Shown: piece after piece, positions 22,322-37,224 of the stretch | Layout of the letters: every line of letters begins with the position of its first letter | Numbering within the stretch: the stretch's first letter is position 1 | Assembly (NCBI GenBank): GCA_964057225.1 | Contig: OZ059894.1 | Location: 21,544,476 to 21,608,475 of the forward strand | Origin: Auanema rhodensis | Taxonomy: Eukaryota > Nematoda > Chromadorea > Rhabditida > Rhabditidae | Direction: 5' to 3' | Length of the DNA stretch: 64,000 nucleotides | Made by a program: the position numbers and the translations under genes | The notes under the pieces: generated by a model | Database searches by the model: none | What the model was told of the DNA's origin: nothing | What the model saw: only the letters and a program-made list of their open reading frames with translations

Positions 22322-25300
22322 AACTAATTTTTGTATCAAACGTTTCTCAATGTAGTATAGTGCATTCGATGCGGATTTTTAAGCTGCGTCGATCTGTGTT
22401 ATCAGATTTGCGCTAGCTTAAAAATGCACCGAGATATCAACTGATATAAGTTCACACTTATATCCTCGATTTTCACCCTGAAGAATTAATTTTTTCGTTG
22501 AATAACATTGTCCATCGTCTTTGCCTTGGAAAAAGGAATCTAAAAACATCTACTTTTTGCTGAATTATTCTGAAATTTTTCGAAAAAATTTTTGTCAAAA
22601 TGTTTTTGGAAGCAATGTTGAGTGTACATGGAAACTCAACATACACTAATGCATCATTTTTCAAACGATCATAACTAATTTTTGTATTAAGCGTTTCTCA
22701 ATGTAGTATAGTGCATTCGATGCGGATTTTTAAGCTGCGTCGATCTGTGTTATCAGATTTGCGCTAGCTTAAAAATGCACCGAGATATCAACTGATATAA
22801 GTTTACACTTATATCCTCGATTTTCACCCTGAAGAATTAATTTTTTCGTTGAATAACATTGTCCATCGTCTTTGCCTTGAAAAAGGAAATCTAAAAACAT
22901 CTACTTTTTGCTAAATTATTTTGAAATTTTTCGAAAAAATTTTTGTCAAAATGTTTTTGGAAGCAATGTTGAGTGTACATGGAAACTCAACATACACTAA
23001 TGCATCATTTTTCAAACGATCATAACTAATTTTTGTATCAAACGTTTCTCAATGTAGTATAGTGCATTCGATGCGGATTTTTAAGCTGCGTCGATCTGTG
23101 TTATCAGATTTGCGCTAGCTTAAAAATGCACCGAGATATCAACTGATATAAGTTCACACTTATATCCTCGATTTTCACCCTGAAGAATTAATTTTTTCGT
23201 TGAATAACATTGTCCATCGTCTTTGCCTTGGAAAAAGGAATCTAAAAACATCTACTTTTTGCTGAATTATTCTGAAATTTTTCGAAAAAATTTTTGTCAA
23301 AATGTTTTTGGAAGCAATGTTGAGTGTACATGGAAACTCAACATACACTAATGCATCATTTTTCAAACGATCATAACTAATTTTTGTATCAAACGTTTCT
23401 CAATGTAGTATAGTGCATTCGATGCGGATTTTTAAGCTGCGTCGATCTGTGTTATCAGATTTGCGCTAGCTTAAAAATGCACCGAGATATCAACTGATAT
23501 AAGTTCACACTTATATCCTCGATTTTCACCCTGAAGAATTAATTTTTTCGTTGAATAACATTGTCCATCGTCTTTGCCTTGGAAAAAGGAATCTAAAAAC
23601 ATCTACTTTTTGCTGAATTATTCTGAAATTTTTCGAAAAAATTTTTGTCAAAATGTTTTTGGAAGCAATGTTGAGTGTACATGGAAACTCAACATACACT
23701 AATGCATCATTTTTCAAACGATCATAACTAATTTTTGTATTAAGCGTTTCTCAATGTAGTATAGTGCATTCGATGCGGATTTTTAAGCTGCGTCGATCTG
23801 TGTTATCAGATTTGCGCTAGCTTAAAAATGCACCGAGATATCAACTGATATAAGTTTACACTTATATCCTCGATTTTCACCCTGAAGAATTAATTTTTTC
23901 GTTGAATAACATTGTCCATCGTCTTTGCCTTGAAAAAAGAAATCTAAAAACATCTACTTTTTGCTAAATTATTTTGAAATTTTTCGAAAAAATTTTTGTC
24001 AAAATGTTTTTGGAAGCAATGTTGAGTGTACATGGAAACTCAACATACACTAATGCATCATTTTTCAAACGATCATAACTAATTTTTGTATCAAACGTTT
24101 CTCAATGTAGTATAGTGCATTCGATGCGGATTTTTAAGCTGCGTCGATCTGTGTTATCAGATTTGCGCTAGCTTAAAAATGCACCGAGATATCAACTGAT
24201 ATAAGTTCACACTTATATCCTCGATTTTCACCCTGAAGAATTAATTTTTTCGTTGAATAACATTGTCCATCGTCTTTGCCTTGGAAAAAGGAATCTAAAA
24301 ACATCTACTTTTTGCTGAATTATTCTGAAATTTTTCGAAAAAATTTTTGTCAAAATGTTTTTGGAAGCAATGTTGAGTGTACATGGAAACTCAACATACA
24401 CTAATGCATCATTTTTCAAACGATCATAACTAATTTTTGTATTAAGCGTTTCTCAATGTAGTATAGTGCATACGATGCGGATTTTTAAGCTGCGTCGATC
24501 TGTGTTATCAGATTTGCGCTAGCTTAAAAATGCACCGAGATATCAACTGATATAAGTTTACACTTATATCCTCGATTTTCACCCTGAAGAATTAATTTTT
24601 TCGTTGAATAACATTGTCCATCGTCTTTGCCTTGAAAAAAGAAATCTAAAAACATCTACTTTTTGCTAAATTATTTTGAAATTTTTCGAAAAAATTTTTG
24701 TCAAAATGTTTTTGGAAGCAATGTTGAGTGTACATGGAAACTCAACATACACTAATGCATCATTTTTCAAACGATCATAACTAATTTTTGTATTAAGCGT
24801 TTCTCAATGTAGTATAGTGCATTCGATGCGGATTTTTAAGCTGCGTCGATCTGTGTTATCAGATTTGCGCTAGCTTAAAAATGCACCGAGATATCAACTG
24901 ATATAAGTTTACACTTATATCCTCGATTTTCACCCTGAAGAATTAATTTTTTCGTTGAATAACATTGTCCATCGTCTTTGCCTTGAAAAAAGAAATCTAA
25001 AAACATCTACTTTTTGCTAAATTATTTTGAAATTTTTCGAAAAAATTTTTGTCAAAATGTTTTTGGAAGCAATGTTGAGTGTACATGGAAACTCAACATA
25101 CACTAATGCATCATTTTTCAAACGATCATAACTAATTTTTGTATCAAACGTTTCTCAATGTAGTATAGTGCATTCGATGCGGATTTTTAAGCTGCGTCGA
25201 TCTGTGTTATCAGATTTGCGCTAGCTTAAAAATGCACCGAGATATCAACTGATATAAGTTCACACTTATATCCTCGATTTTCACCCTGAAGAATTAATTT

Positions 25301-28300
25301 TTTCGTTGAATAACATTGTCCATCGTCTTTGCCTTGGAAAAAGGAATCTAAAAACATCTACTTTTTGCTGAATTATTCTGAAATTTTTCGAAAAAATTTT
25401 TGTCAAAATGTTTTTGGAAGCAATGTTGAGTGTACATGGAAACTCAACATACACTAATGCATCATTTTTCAAACGATCATAACTAATTTTTGTATTAAGC
25501 GTTTCTCAATGTAGTATAGTGCATACGATGCGGATTTTTAAGCTGCGTCGATCTGTGTTATCAGATTTGCGCTAGCTTAAAAATGCACCGAGATATCAAC
25601 TGATATAAGTTTACACTTATATCCTCGATTTTCACCCTGAAGAATTAATTTTTTCGTTGAATAACATTGTCCATCGTCTTTGCCTTGAAAAAAGAAATCT
25701 AAAAACATCTACTTTTTGCTAAATTATTTTGAAATTTTTCGAAAAAATTTTTGTCAAAATGTTTTTGGAAGCAATGTTGAGTGTACATGGAAACTCAACA
25801 TACACTAATGCATCATTTTTCAAACGATCATAACTAATTTTTGTATTAAGCGTTTCTCAATGTAGTATAGTGCATTCGATGCGGATTTTTAAGCTGCGTC
25901 GATCTGTGTTATCAGATTTGCGCTAGCTTAAAAATGCACCGAGATATCAACTGATATAAGTTCACACTTATATCCTCGATTTTCACCCTGAAGAATTAAT
26001 TTTTTCGTTGAATAACATTGTCCATCGTCTTTGCCTTAAAAAAAGGAATCCAAAAACATCTACTTTTTGCTAAATTATTTTGAAATTTTTCGAAAAAATT
26101 TTTGTCAAAATGTTTTTGGAAGCAATGTTGAGTGTACATGGAAACTCAACATACACTAATGCATCATTTTTCAAACGATCATAACTAATTTGTGTATTAA
26201 AAGTTTCTTGATGTAGTATAGTGCATTCGATGCGGATTTTTAAGCTGCGTCGATCTGTGTTATCAGATTTGCGCTAGCTTAAAAATGCACCGAGATATCA
26301 ACTGATATAAGTTCACACTTATATCCTCGATTTTCACCCTGAAGAATTAATTTTTTCGTTGAATAACATTGTCCATCGTCTTTGCCTTGGAAAAAGGAAT
26401 CTAAAAACATCTACTTTTTGCTAAATTATTTTGAAATTTTTCGAAAAAATTTTTGTCAAAATGTTTTTGGAAGCAATGTTGAGTGTACATGGAAACTCAA
26501 CATACACTAATGCATCATTTTTCAAACGATCATAACTAATTTGTGTATTAAAAGTTTCTTGATGTAGTATAGTGCATTCGATGCGGATTTTTAAGCTGCG
26601 TCGATCTGTGTTATCAGATTTGCGCTAGCTTAAAAATGCACCGAGATATCAACTGATATAAGTTCACACTTATATCCTCGATTTTCACCCTGAAGAATTA
26701 ATTTTTTCGTTGAATAACATTGTCCATCGTCTTTGCCTTGGAAAAAGGAATCTAAAAACATCTACTTTTTGCTGAATTATTCTGAAATTTTTCGAAAAAA
26801 TTTTTGTCAAAATGTTTTTGGAAGCAATGTTGAGTGTACATGGAAACTCAACATACACTAATGCATCATTTTTCAAACGATCATAACTAATTTTTGTATT
26901 AAGCGTTTCTCAATGTAGTATAGTGCATTCGATGCGGATTTTTAAGCTGCGTCGATCTGTGTTATCAGATTTGCGCTAGCTTAAAAATGCACCGAGATAT
27001 CAACTGATATAAGTTCACACTTATATCCTCGATTTTCACCCTGAAGAATTAATTTTTTCGTTGAATAACATTGTCCATCGTCTTTGCCTTGGAAAAAGGA
27101 ATCTAAAAACATCTACTTTTTGCTGAATTATTCTGAAATTTTTCGAAAAAATTTTTGTCAAAATGTTTTTGGAAGCAATGTTGAGTGTACATGGAAACTC
27201 AACATACACTAATGCATCATTTTTCAAACGATCATAACTAATTTTTGTATCAAACGTTTCTCAATGTAGTATAGTGCATTCGATGCGGATTTTTAAGCTG
27301 CGTCGATCTGTGTTATCAGATTTGCGCTAGCTTAAAAATGCACCGAGATATCAACTGATATAAGTTCACACTTATATCCTCGATTTTCACCCTGAAGAAT
27401 TAATTTTTTCGTTGAATAACATTGTCCATCGTCTTTGCCTTGGAAAAAGGAATCTAAAAACATCTACTTTTTGCTGAATTATTCTGAAATTTTTCGAAAA
27501 AATTTTTGTCAAAATGTTTTTGGAAGCAATGTTGAGTGTACATGGAAACTCAACATACACTAATGCATCATTTTTCAAACGATCATAACTAATTTTTGTA
27601 TTAAGCGTTTCTCAATGTAGTATAGTGCATTCGATGCGGATTTTTAAGCTGCGTCGATCTGTGTTATCAGATTTGCGCTAGCTTAAAAATGCACCGAGAT
27701 ATCAACTGATATAAGTTTACACTTATATCCTCGATTTTCACCCTGAAGAATTAATTTTTTCGTTGAATAACATTGTCCATCGTCTTTGCCTTGAAAAAAG
27801 AAATCTAAAAACATCTACTTTTTGCTAAATTATTTTGAAATTTTTCGAAAAAATTTTTGTCAAAATGTTTTTGGAAGCAATGTTGAGTGTACATGGAAAC
27901 TCAACATACACTAATGCATCATTTTTCAAACGATCATAACTAATTTTTGTATCAAACGTTTCTCAATGTAGTATAGTGCATTCGATGCGGATTTTTAAGC
28001 TGCGTCGATCTGTGTTATCAGATTTGCGCTAGCTTAAAAATGCACCGAGATATCAACTGATATAAGTTCACACTTATATCCTCGATTTTCACCCTGAAGA
28101 ATTAATTTTTTCGTTGAATAACATTGTCCATCGTCTTTGCCTTAAAAAAAGGAATCTAAAAACATCTACTTTTTGCTAAATTATTTTGAAATTTTTCGAA
28201 AAAATTTTTGTCAAAATGTTTTTGGAAGCAATGTTGAGTGTACATGGAAACTCAACATACACTAATGCATCATTTTTCAAACGATCATAACTAATTTTTG

Positions 28301-31257
28301 TATTAAGCGTTTCTCAATGTAGTATAGTGCATTCGATGCGGATTTTTAAGCTGCGTCGATCTGTGTTATCAGATTTGCGCTAGCTTAAAAATGCACCGAG
28401 ATATCAACTGATATAAGTTTACACTTATATCCTCGATTTTCACCCTGAAGAATTAATTTTTTCGTTGAATAACATTGTCCATCGTCTTTGCCTTGAAAAA
28501 AGAAATCTAAAAACATCTACTTTTTGCTAAATTATTTTGAAATTTTTCGAAAAAATTTTTGTCAAAATGTTTTTGGAAGCAATGTTGAGTGTACATGGAA
28601 ACTCAACATACACTAATGCATCATTTTTCAAACGATCATAACTAATTTTTGTATCAAACGTTTCTCAATGTAGTATAGTGCATTCGATGCGGATTTTTAA
28701 GCTGCGTCGATCTGTGTTATCAGATTTGCGCTAGCTTAAAAATGCACCGAGATATCAACTGATATAAGTTCACACTTATATCCTCGATTTTCACCCTGAA
28801 GAATTAATTTTTTCGTTGAATAACATTGTCCATCGTCTTTGCCTTGAAAAAAGAAATCTAAAAACATCTACTTTTTGCTAAATTATTTTGAAATTTTTCG
28901 AAAAAATTTTTGTCAAAATGTTTTTGGAAGCAATGTTGAGTGTACATGGAAACTCAACATACACTAATGCATCATTTTTCAAACGATCATAACTAATTTT
29001 TGTATCAAACGTTTCTCAATGTAGTATAGTGCATTCGATGCGGATTTTTAAGCTGCGTCGATCTGTGTTATCAGATTTGCGCTAGCTTAAAAATGCACCG
29101 AGATATCAACTGATATAAGTTCACACTTATATCCTCGATTTTCACCCTGAAGAATTAATTTTTTCGTTGAATAACATTGTCCATCGTCTTTGCCTTGGAA
29201 AAAGGAATCTAAAAACATCTACTTTTTGCTGAATTATTCTGAAATTTTTCGAAAAAATTTTTGTCAAAATGTTTTTGGAAGCAATGTTGAGTGTACATGG
29301 AAACTCAACATACACTAATGCATCATTTTTCAAACGATCATAACTAATTTTTGTATCAAACGTTTCTCAATGTAGTATAGTGCATTCGATGCGGATTTTT
29401 AAGCTGCGTCGATCTGTGTTATCAGATTTGCGCTAGCTTAAAAATGCACCGAGATATCAACTGATATAAGTTCACACTTATATCCTCGATTTTCACCCTG
29501 AAGAATTAATTTTTTCGTTGAATAACATTGTCCATCGTCTTTGCCTTGAAAAAAGAAATCTAAAAACATCTACTTTTTGCTAAATTATTTTGAAATTTTT
29601 CGAAAAAATTTTTGTCAAAATGTTTTTGGAAGCAATGTTGAGTGTACATGGAAACTCAACATACACTAATGCATCATTTTTCAAACGATCATAACTAATT
29701 TTTGTATTAAGCGTTTCTCAATGTAGTATAGTGCATTCGATGCGGATTTTTAAGCTGCGTCGATCTGTGTTATCAGATTTGCGCTAGCTTAAAAATGCAC
29801 CGAGATATCAACTGATATAAGTTCACACTTATATCCTCGATTTTCACCCTGAAGAATTAATTTTTTCGTTGAATAACATTGTCCATCGTCTTTGCCTTAA
29901 AAAAAGGAATCTAAAAACATCTACTTTTTGCTAAATTATTTTGAAATTTTTCGAAAAAATTTTTGTCAAAATGTTTTTGGAAGCAATGTTGAGTGTACAT
30001 GGAAACTCAACATACACTAATGCATCATTTTTCAAACGATCATAACTAATTTGTGTATTAAAAGTTTCTTGATGTAGTATAGTGCATTCGATGCGGATTT
30101 TTAAGCTGCGTCGATCTGTGTTATCCGATTTGCGCTAGCTTAAAAATGCACCGAGATATCAACTGATATAAGTTCACACTTATATCCTCGATTTTCACCC
30201 TGAAGAATTAATTTTTTCGTTGAATAACATTGTCCATCGTCTTTGCCTTGAAAAAAGAAATCTAAAAACATCTACTTTTTGCTAAATTATTTTGAAATTT
30301 TTCGAAAAAATTTTTGTCAAAATGTTTTTGGAAGCAATGTTGAGTGTACATGGAAACTCAACATACACTAATGCATCATTTTTCAAACGATCATAACTAA
30401 TTTGTGTATTAAGCGTTTCTCAATGTAGTATAGTGCATTCGATGCGGATTTTTAAGCTGCGTCGATCTGTGTTATCAGATTTGCGCTAGCTTAAAAATGC
30501 ACCGAGATATCAACTGATATAAGTTCACACTTATATCCTCGATTTTCACCCTGAAGAATTAATTTTTTCGTTGAATAACATTGTCCATCGTCTTTGCCTT
30601 AAAAAAAGGAATCTAAAAACATCTACTTTTTGCTAAATTATTTTGAAATTTTTCGAAAAAATTTTTGTCAAAATGTTTTTGGAAGCAATGTTGAGTGTAC
30701 ATGGAAACTCAACATACACTAATGCATCATTTTTCAAACGATCATAACTAATTTTTGTATCAAACGTTTCTCAATGTAGTATAGTGCATTCGATGCGGAT
30801 TTTTAAGCTGCGTCGATCTGTGTTATCAGATTTGCGCTAGCTTAAAAATGCACCGAGATATCAACTGATATAAGTTCACACTTATATCCTCGATTTTCAC
30901 CCTGAAGAATTAATTTTTTCGTTGAATAACATTGTCCATCGTCTTTGCCTTGAAAAAAGAAATCTAAAAACATCTACTTTTTGCTAAATTATTTTGAAAT
31001 TTTTCGAAAAAATTTTTGTCAAAATGTTTTTGGAAGCAATGTTGAGTGTACATGGAAACTCAACATACACTAATGCATCATTTTTCAAACGATCATAACT
31101 AATTTGTGTATTAAGCGTTTCTCAATGTAGTATAGTGCATTCGATGCGGATTTTTAAGCTGCGTCGATCTGTGTTATCAGATTTGCGCTAGCTTAAAAAT
31201 GCACCGAGATATCAACTGATATAAGTTCACACTTATATCCTCGATTTTCACCCTGAA

Positions 31258-32661
31258 GAATTAATTTTTTCGTTGAATAACATTGTCCATCGTCTTTGCC
31301 TTGGAAAAAGGAATCTAAAAACATCTACTTTTTGCTGAATTATTCTGAAATTTTTCGAAAAAATTTTTGTCAAAATGTTTTTGGAAGCAATGTTGAGTGT
31401 ACATGGAAACTCAACATACACTAATGCATCATTTTTCAAACGATCATAACTAATTTTTGTATTAAGCGTTTCTCAATGTAGTATAGTGCATTCGATGCGG
31501 ATTTTTAAGCTGCGTCGATCTGTGTTATCAGATGTGCGCTAGCTTAAAAATGCACCGAGATATCAACTGATATAAGTTTACACTTATATCCTCGATTTTC
31601 ACCCTGAAGAATTAATTTTTTCGTTGAATAACATTGTCCATCGTCTTTGCCTTGAAAAAAGAAATCTAAAAACATCTACTTTTTGCTAAATTATTTTGAA
31701 ATTTTTCGAAAAAATTTTTGTCAAAATGTTTTTGGAAGCAATGTTGAGTGTACATGGAAACTCAACATACACTAATGCATCATTTTTCAAACGATCATAA
31801 CTAATTTTTGTATTAAGCGTTTCTCAATGTAGTAAAGTGCATTCGATGCGGATTTTTAAGCTGCGTCGATCTGTGTTATCAGATTTGCGCTAGCTTAAAA
31901 ATGCACCGAGATATCAACTGATATAAGTTCACACTTATATCCTCGATTTTCACCCTGAAGAATTAATTTTTTCGTTGAATAACATTGTCCATCGTCTTTG
32001 CCTTAAAAAAAGGAATCTAAAAACATCTACTTTTTGCTGAATTATTCTGAAATTTTTCGAAAAAATTTTTGTCAAAATGTTTTTGGAAGCAATGTTGAGT
32101 GTACATGGAAACTCAACATACACTAATGCATCATTTTTCAAACGATCATAACTAATTTTTGTATTAAGCGTTTCTCAATGTAGTATAGTGCATTCGATGC
32201 GGATTTTTAAGCTGCGTCGATCTGTGTTATCAGATGTGCGCTAGCTTAAAAATGCACCGAGATATCAACTGATATAAGTTTACACTTATATCCTCGATTT
32301 TCACCCTGAAGAATTAATTTTTTCGTTGAATAACATTGTCCATCGTCTTTGCCTTGAAAAAAGAAATCTAAAAACATCTACTTTTTGCTAAATTATTTTG
32401 AAATTTTTCGAAAAAATTTTTGTCAAAATGTTTTTGGAAGCAATGTTGAGTGTACATGGAAACTCAACATACACTAATGCATCATTTTTCAAACGATCAT
32501 AACTAATTTTTGTATTAAGCGTTTCTCAATGTAGTATAGTGCATTCGATGCGGATTTTTAAGCTGCGTCGATCTGTGTTATCAGATTTGCGCTAGCTTAA
32601 AAATGCACCGAGATATCAACTGATATAAGTTCACACTTATATCCTCGATTTTCACCCTGAA
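31258..32661 (+). repeat. Tandem 702-bp dimer in B2
   Basis: The monomers at 31258 and 31960 share TTGTATTAAGCG, CAGATGTGCG and AAGTTTACAC. Those at 31609 and 32311 share GAAAAAAGAAATC, TTGTATTAAGCG and AAGTTCACAC. The unit at 31960 combines a TTAAAAAAAGG head with the GCTGAATTATTCTG middle, so its head has been exchanged. GTAAAG in the unit at 31609 is not in its partner. Confidence 0.65.
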
Positions 32662-34065
32662 GAATTAATTTTTTCGTTGAATAACATTGTCCATCGTCTT
32701 TGCCTTAAAAAAAGGAATCTAAAAACATCTACTTTTTGCTAAATTATTTTGAAATTTTTCGAAAAAATTTTTGTCAAAATGTTTTTGGAAGCAATGTTGA
32801 GTGTACATGGAAACTCAACATACACTAATGCATCATTTTTCAAACGATCATAACTAATTTGTGTATTAAAAGTTTCTTGATGTAGTAGAGTGCATTCGAT
32901 GCGGATTTTTAAGCTGCGTCGATCTGTGTTATCCGATTTGCGCTAGCTTAAAAATGCACCGAGATATCAACTGATATATGTTCACACTTATATCCTCGAT
33001 TTTCACCCTGAAGAATTAATTTTTTCGTTGAATAACATTGTCCATCGTCTTTGCCTTGAAAAAAGAAATCTAAAAACATCTACTTTTTGCTAAATTATTT
33101 TGAAATTTTTCGAAAAAATTTTTGTCAAAATGTTTTTGGAAGCAATGTTGAGTGTACATGGAAACTCAACATACACTAATGCATCATTTTTCAAACGATC
33201 ATAACTAATTTGTGTATTAAGCGTTTCTCAATTTAGTATAGTGCATTCGATGCGGATTTTTAAGCTGCGTCGATCTGTGTTATCAGATTTGCGCTAGCTT
33301 AAAAATGCACCGAGATATCAACTGATATAAGTTCACACTTATATCCTCGATTTTCACCCTGAAGAATTAATTTTTTCGTTGAATAACATTGTCCATCGTC
33401 TTTGCCTTAAAAAAAGAAATCTAAAAACATCTACTTTTTGCTAAATTATTTTGAAATTTTTCGAAAAAATTTTTGTCAAAATGTTTTTGGAAGCAATGTT
33501 GAGTGTACATGGAAACTCAACATACACTAATGCATCATTTTTCAAACGATCATAACTAATTTTTGTATCAAACGTTTCTCAATGTAGTATAGTGCATTCG
33601 ATGCGGATTTTTAAGCTGCGTCGATCTGTGTTATCAGATTTGCGCTAGCTTAAAAATGCACCGAGATATCAACTGATATAAGTTCACACTTATATCCTCG
33701 ATTTTCACCCTGAAGAATTAATTTTTTCGTTGAATAACATTGTCCATCGTCTTTGCCTTGGAAAAAGGAATCTAAAAACATCTACTTTTCGCTGAATTAT
33801 TCTGAAATTTTTCGAAAAAATTTTTGTCAAAATGTTTTTGGAAGCAATGTTGAGTGTACATGGAAACTCAACATACACTAATGCATCATTTTTCAAACGA
33901 TCATAACTAATTTTTGTATTAAGCGTTTCTCAATGTAGTATAGTGCATTCGATGCGGATTTTTAAGCTGCGTCGATCTGTGTTATCCGATTTGCGCTAGC
34001 TTAAAAATGCACCGAGATATCAACTGATATATGTTCACACTTATATCCTCGATTTTCACCCTGAA
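32662..34065 (+). repeat. Four-monomer cassette, proximal copy
   Basis: Order: a TTAAAAAAAGG/GTGTATTAAAAGTTTCTTG/TTATCCGATT/ATATGTTCAC monomer (32662), a GTGTATTAAGCG monomer (33013), a TTGTATCAAACG monomer (33364), and a TTGGAAAAAGG monomer (33715) with the rare CTTTTCGCTGAATT. The order and the rare allele recur at 41436-42839. The copies differ in details: GTAGAG and CAATTTAG here, AAGCATTTCTC there. Confidence 0.65.
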
Positions 34066-37000
34066 GAATTAATTTTTTCGTTGAATAACATTGTCCATCG
34101 TCTTTGCCTTGAAAAAAGAAATCTAAAAACATCTACTTTTTGCTAAATTATTTTGAAATTTTTCGAAAAAATTTTTGTCAAAATGTTTTTGGAAGCAATG
34201 TTGAGTGTACATGGAAACTCAACATACACTAATGCATCATTTTTCAAACGATCATAACTAATTTGTGTATTAAAAGTTTCTTGATGTAGTATAGTGCATT
34301 CGATGCGGATTTTTAAGCTGCGTCGATCTGTGTTATCAGATTTGCGCTAGCTTAAAAATGCACCGAGATATCAACTGATATAAGTTTACACTTATATCCT
34401 CGATTTTCACCCTGAAGAATTAATTTTTTCGTTGAATAACATTGTCCATCGTCTTTGCCTTGAAAAAAGAAATCTAAAAACATCTACTTTTTGCTAAATT
34501 ATTTTGAAATTTTTCGAAAAAATTTTTGTCAAAATGTTTTTGGAAGCAATGTTGAGTGTACATGGAAACTCAACATACACTAATGCATCATTTTTCAAAC
34601 GATCATAACTAATTTTTGTATCAAACGTTTCTCAATGTAGTATAGTGCATTCGATGCGGATTTTTAAGCTGCGTCGATCTGTGTTATCAGATTTGCGCTA
34701 GCTTAAAAATGCACCGAGATATCAACTGATATAAGTTCACACTTATATCCTCGATTTTCACCCTGAAGAATTAATTTTTTCGTTGAATAACATTGTCCAT
34801 CGTCTTTGCCTTGAAAAAAGAAATCTAAAAACATCTACTTTTTGCTAAATTATTTTGAAATTTTTCGAAAAAATTTTTGTCAAAATGTTTTTGGAAGCAA
34901 TGTTGAGTGTACATGGAAACTCAACATACACTAATGCATCATTTTTCAAACGATCATAACTAATTTGTGTATTAAGCGTTTCTCAATGTAGTATAGTGCA
35001 TTCGATGCGGATTTTTAAGCTGCGTCGATCTGTGTTATCAGATTTGCGCTAGCTTAAAAATGCACCGAGATATCAACTGATATAAGTTCACACTTATATC
35101 CTCGATTTTCACCATGAAGAATTAATTTTTTCGTTGAATAACATTGTCCATCGTCTTTGCCTTAAAAAAAGGAATCTAAAAACATCTACTTTTTGCTAAA
35201 TTATTTTGAAATTTTTCGAAAAAATTTTTGTCAAAATGTTTTTGGAAGCAATGTTGAGTGTACATGGAAACTCAACATACACTAATGCATCATTTTTCAA
35301 ACGATCATAACTAATTTTTGTATCAAACGTTTCTCAATGTAGTATAGTGCATTCGATGCGGATTTTTAAGCTGCGTCGATCTGTGTTATCAGATTTGCGC
35401 TAGCTTAAAAATGCACCGAGATATCAACTGATATAAGTTCACACTTATATCCTCGATTTTCACCCTGAAGAATTAATTTTTTCGTTGAATAACATTGTCC
35501 ATCGTCTTTGCCTTGGAAAAAGGAATCTAAAAACATCTACTTTTTGCTGAATTATTCTGAAATTTTTCGAAAAAATTTTTGTCAAAATGTTTTTGGAAGC
35601 AATGTTGAGTGTACATGGAAACTCAACATACACTAATGCATCATTTTTCAAACGATCATAACTAATTTTTGTATTAAGCGTTTCTCAATGTAGTATAGTG
35701 CATTCGATGCGGATTTTTAAGCTGCGTCGATCTGTGTTATCAGATTTGCGCTAGCTTAAAAATGCACCGAGATATCAACTGATATAAGTTTACACTTATA
35801 TCCTCGATTTTCACCCTGAAGAATTAATTTTTTCGTTGAATAACATTGTCCATCGTCTTTGCCTTGAAAAAAGAAATCTAAAAACATCTACTTTTTGCTA
35901 AATTATTTTGAAATTTTTCGAAAAAATTTTTGTCAAAATGTTTTTGGAAGCAATGTTGAGTGTACATGGAAACTCAACATACACTAATGCATCATTTTTC
36001 AAACGATCATAACTAATTTTTGTATTAAGCGTTTCTCAATGTAGTATAGTGCATTCGATGCGGATTTTTAAGCTGCGTCGATCTGTGTTATCAGATTTGC
36101 GCTAGCTTAAAAATGCACCGAGATATCAACTGATATAAGTTCACACTTATATCCTCGATTTTCACCCTGAAGAATTAATTTTTTCGTTGAATAACATTGT
36201 CCATCGTCTTTGCCTTGAAAAAAGGAATCTAAAAACATCTACTTTTTGCTAAATTATTTTGAAATTTTTCGAAAAAATTTTTGTCAAAATGTTTTTGGAA
36301 GCAATGTTGAGTGTACATGGAAACTCAACATACACTAATGCATCATTTTTCAAACGATCATAACTAATTTGTGTATTAAAAGTTTCTTGATGTAGTATAG
36401 TGCATTCGATGCGGATTTTTAAGCTGCGTCGATCTGTGTTATCCGATTTGCGCTAGCTTAAAAATGCACCGAGATATCAACTGATATATGTTCACACTTA
36501 TATCCTCGATTTTCACCCTGAAGAATTAATTTTTTCGTTGAATAACATTGTCCATCGTCTTTGCCTTGAAAAAAGAAATCTAAAAACATCTACTTTTTGC
36601 TAAATTATTTTGAAATTTTTCGAAAAAATTTTTGTCAAAATGTTTTTGGAAGCAATGTTGAGTGTACATGGAAACTCAACATACACTAATGCATCATTTT
36701 TCAAACGATCATAACTAATTTTTGTATCAAACGTTTCTCAATGTAGTATAGTGCATTCGATGCGGATTTTTAAGCTGCGTCGATCTGTGTTATCAGATTT
36801 GCGCTAGCTTAAAAATGCACCGAGATATCAACTGATATAAGTTCACACTTATATCCTCGATTTTCACCCTGAAGAATTAATTTTTTCGTTGAATAACATT
36901 GTCCATCGTCTTTGCCTTGGAAAAAGGAATCTAAAAACATCTACTTTTTGCTGAATTATTCTGAAATTTTTCGAAAAAATTTTTGTCAAAATGTTTTTGG

Positions 37001-37224
37001 AAGCAATGTTGAGTGTACATGGAAACTCAACATACACTAATGCATCATTTTTCAAACGATCATAACTAATTTTTGTATTAAGCGTTTCTCAATGTAGTAT
37101 AGTGCATTCGATGCGGATTTTTAAGCTGCGTCGATCTGTGTTATCAGATTTGCACTAGCTTAAAAATGCACCGAGATATCAACTGATATAAGTTTACACT
37201 TATATCCTCGATTTTCACCCTGAA

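Larger units (their letters stand above)
22132..22482 (+). repeat. Representative satellite monomer (block B orientation)
   Basis: I use this 351-bp copy as the reference unit, starting at GAATTAAT. In order it holds: a T-run and TTCGTTGAATAAC (offset 8-26); the variable 'head' CCTTRRAAAAARR (about 42-55); phased A/T tracts (46-125); the stop-determining site at offset 80; the TTTTTCGAAAAA palindrome (94-105); a nearly invariant segment (about 105-190) carrying the 28-bp dyad; the hypervariable TGTATYAARCGTTTYTC stretch (about 200-225); a 51-bp imperfect hairpin; a 22-bp dyad; and TTTTCACCCTGAA at the end. Single sites for GCTAGC and GATATC occur in nearly every copy. A length near 350 bp is common for satellites and roughly fits two nucleosomes; that relation is general knowledge, not shown here. 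Confidence 0.95.

Noticed and set aside
22473-22490. CTGAAGA resembling a hammerhead ribozyme core, since some animal satellites encode self-cleaving ribozymes
   Set aside because: No GAAA lies downstream with a complementary stem II, and no proper stem III or cleavage triplet arrangement can be drawn from the monomer.
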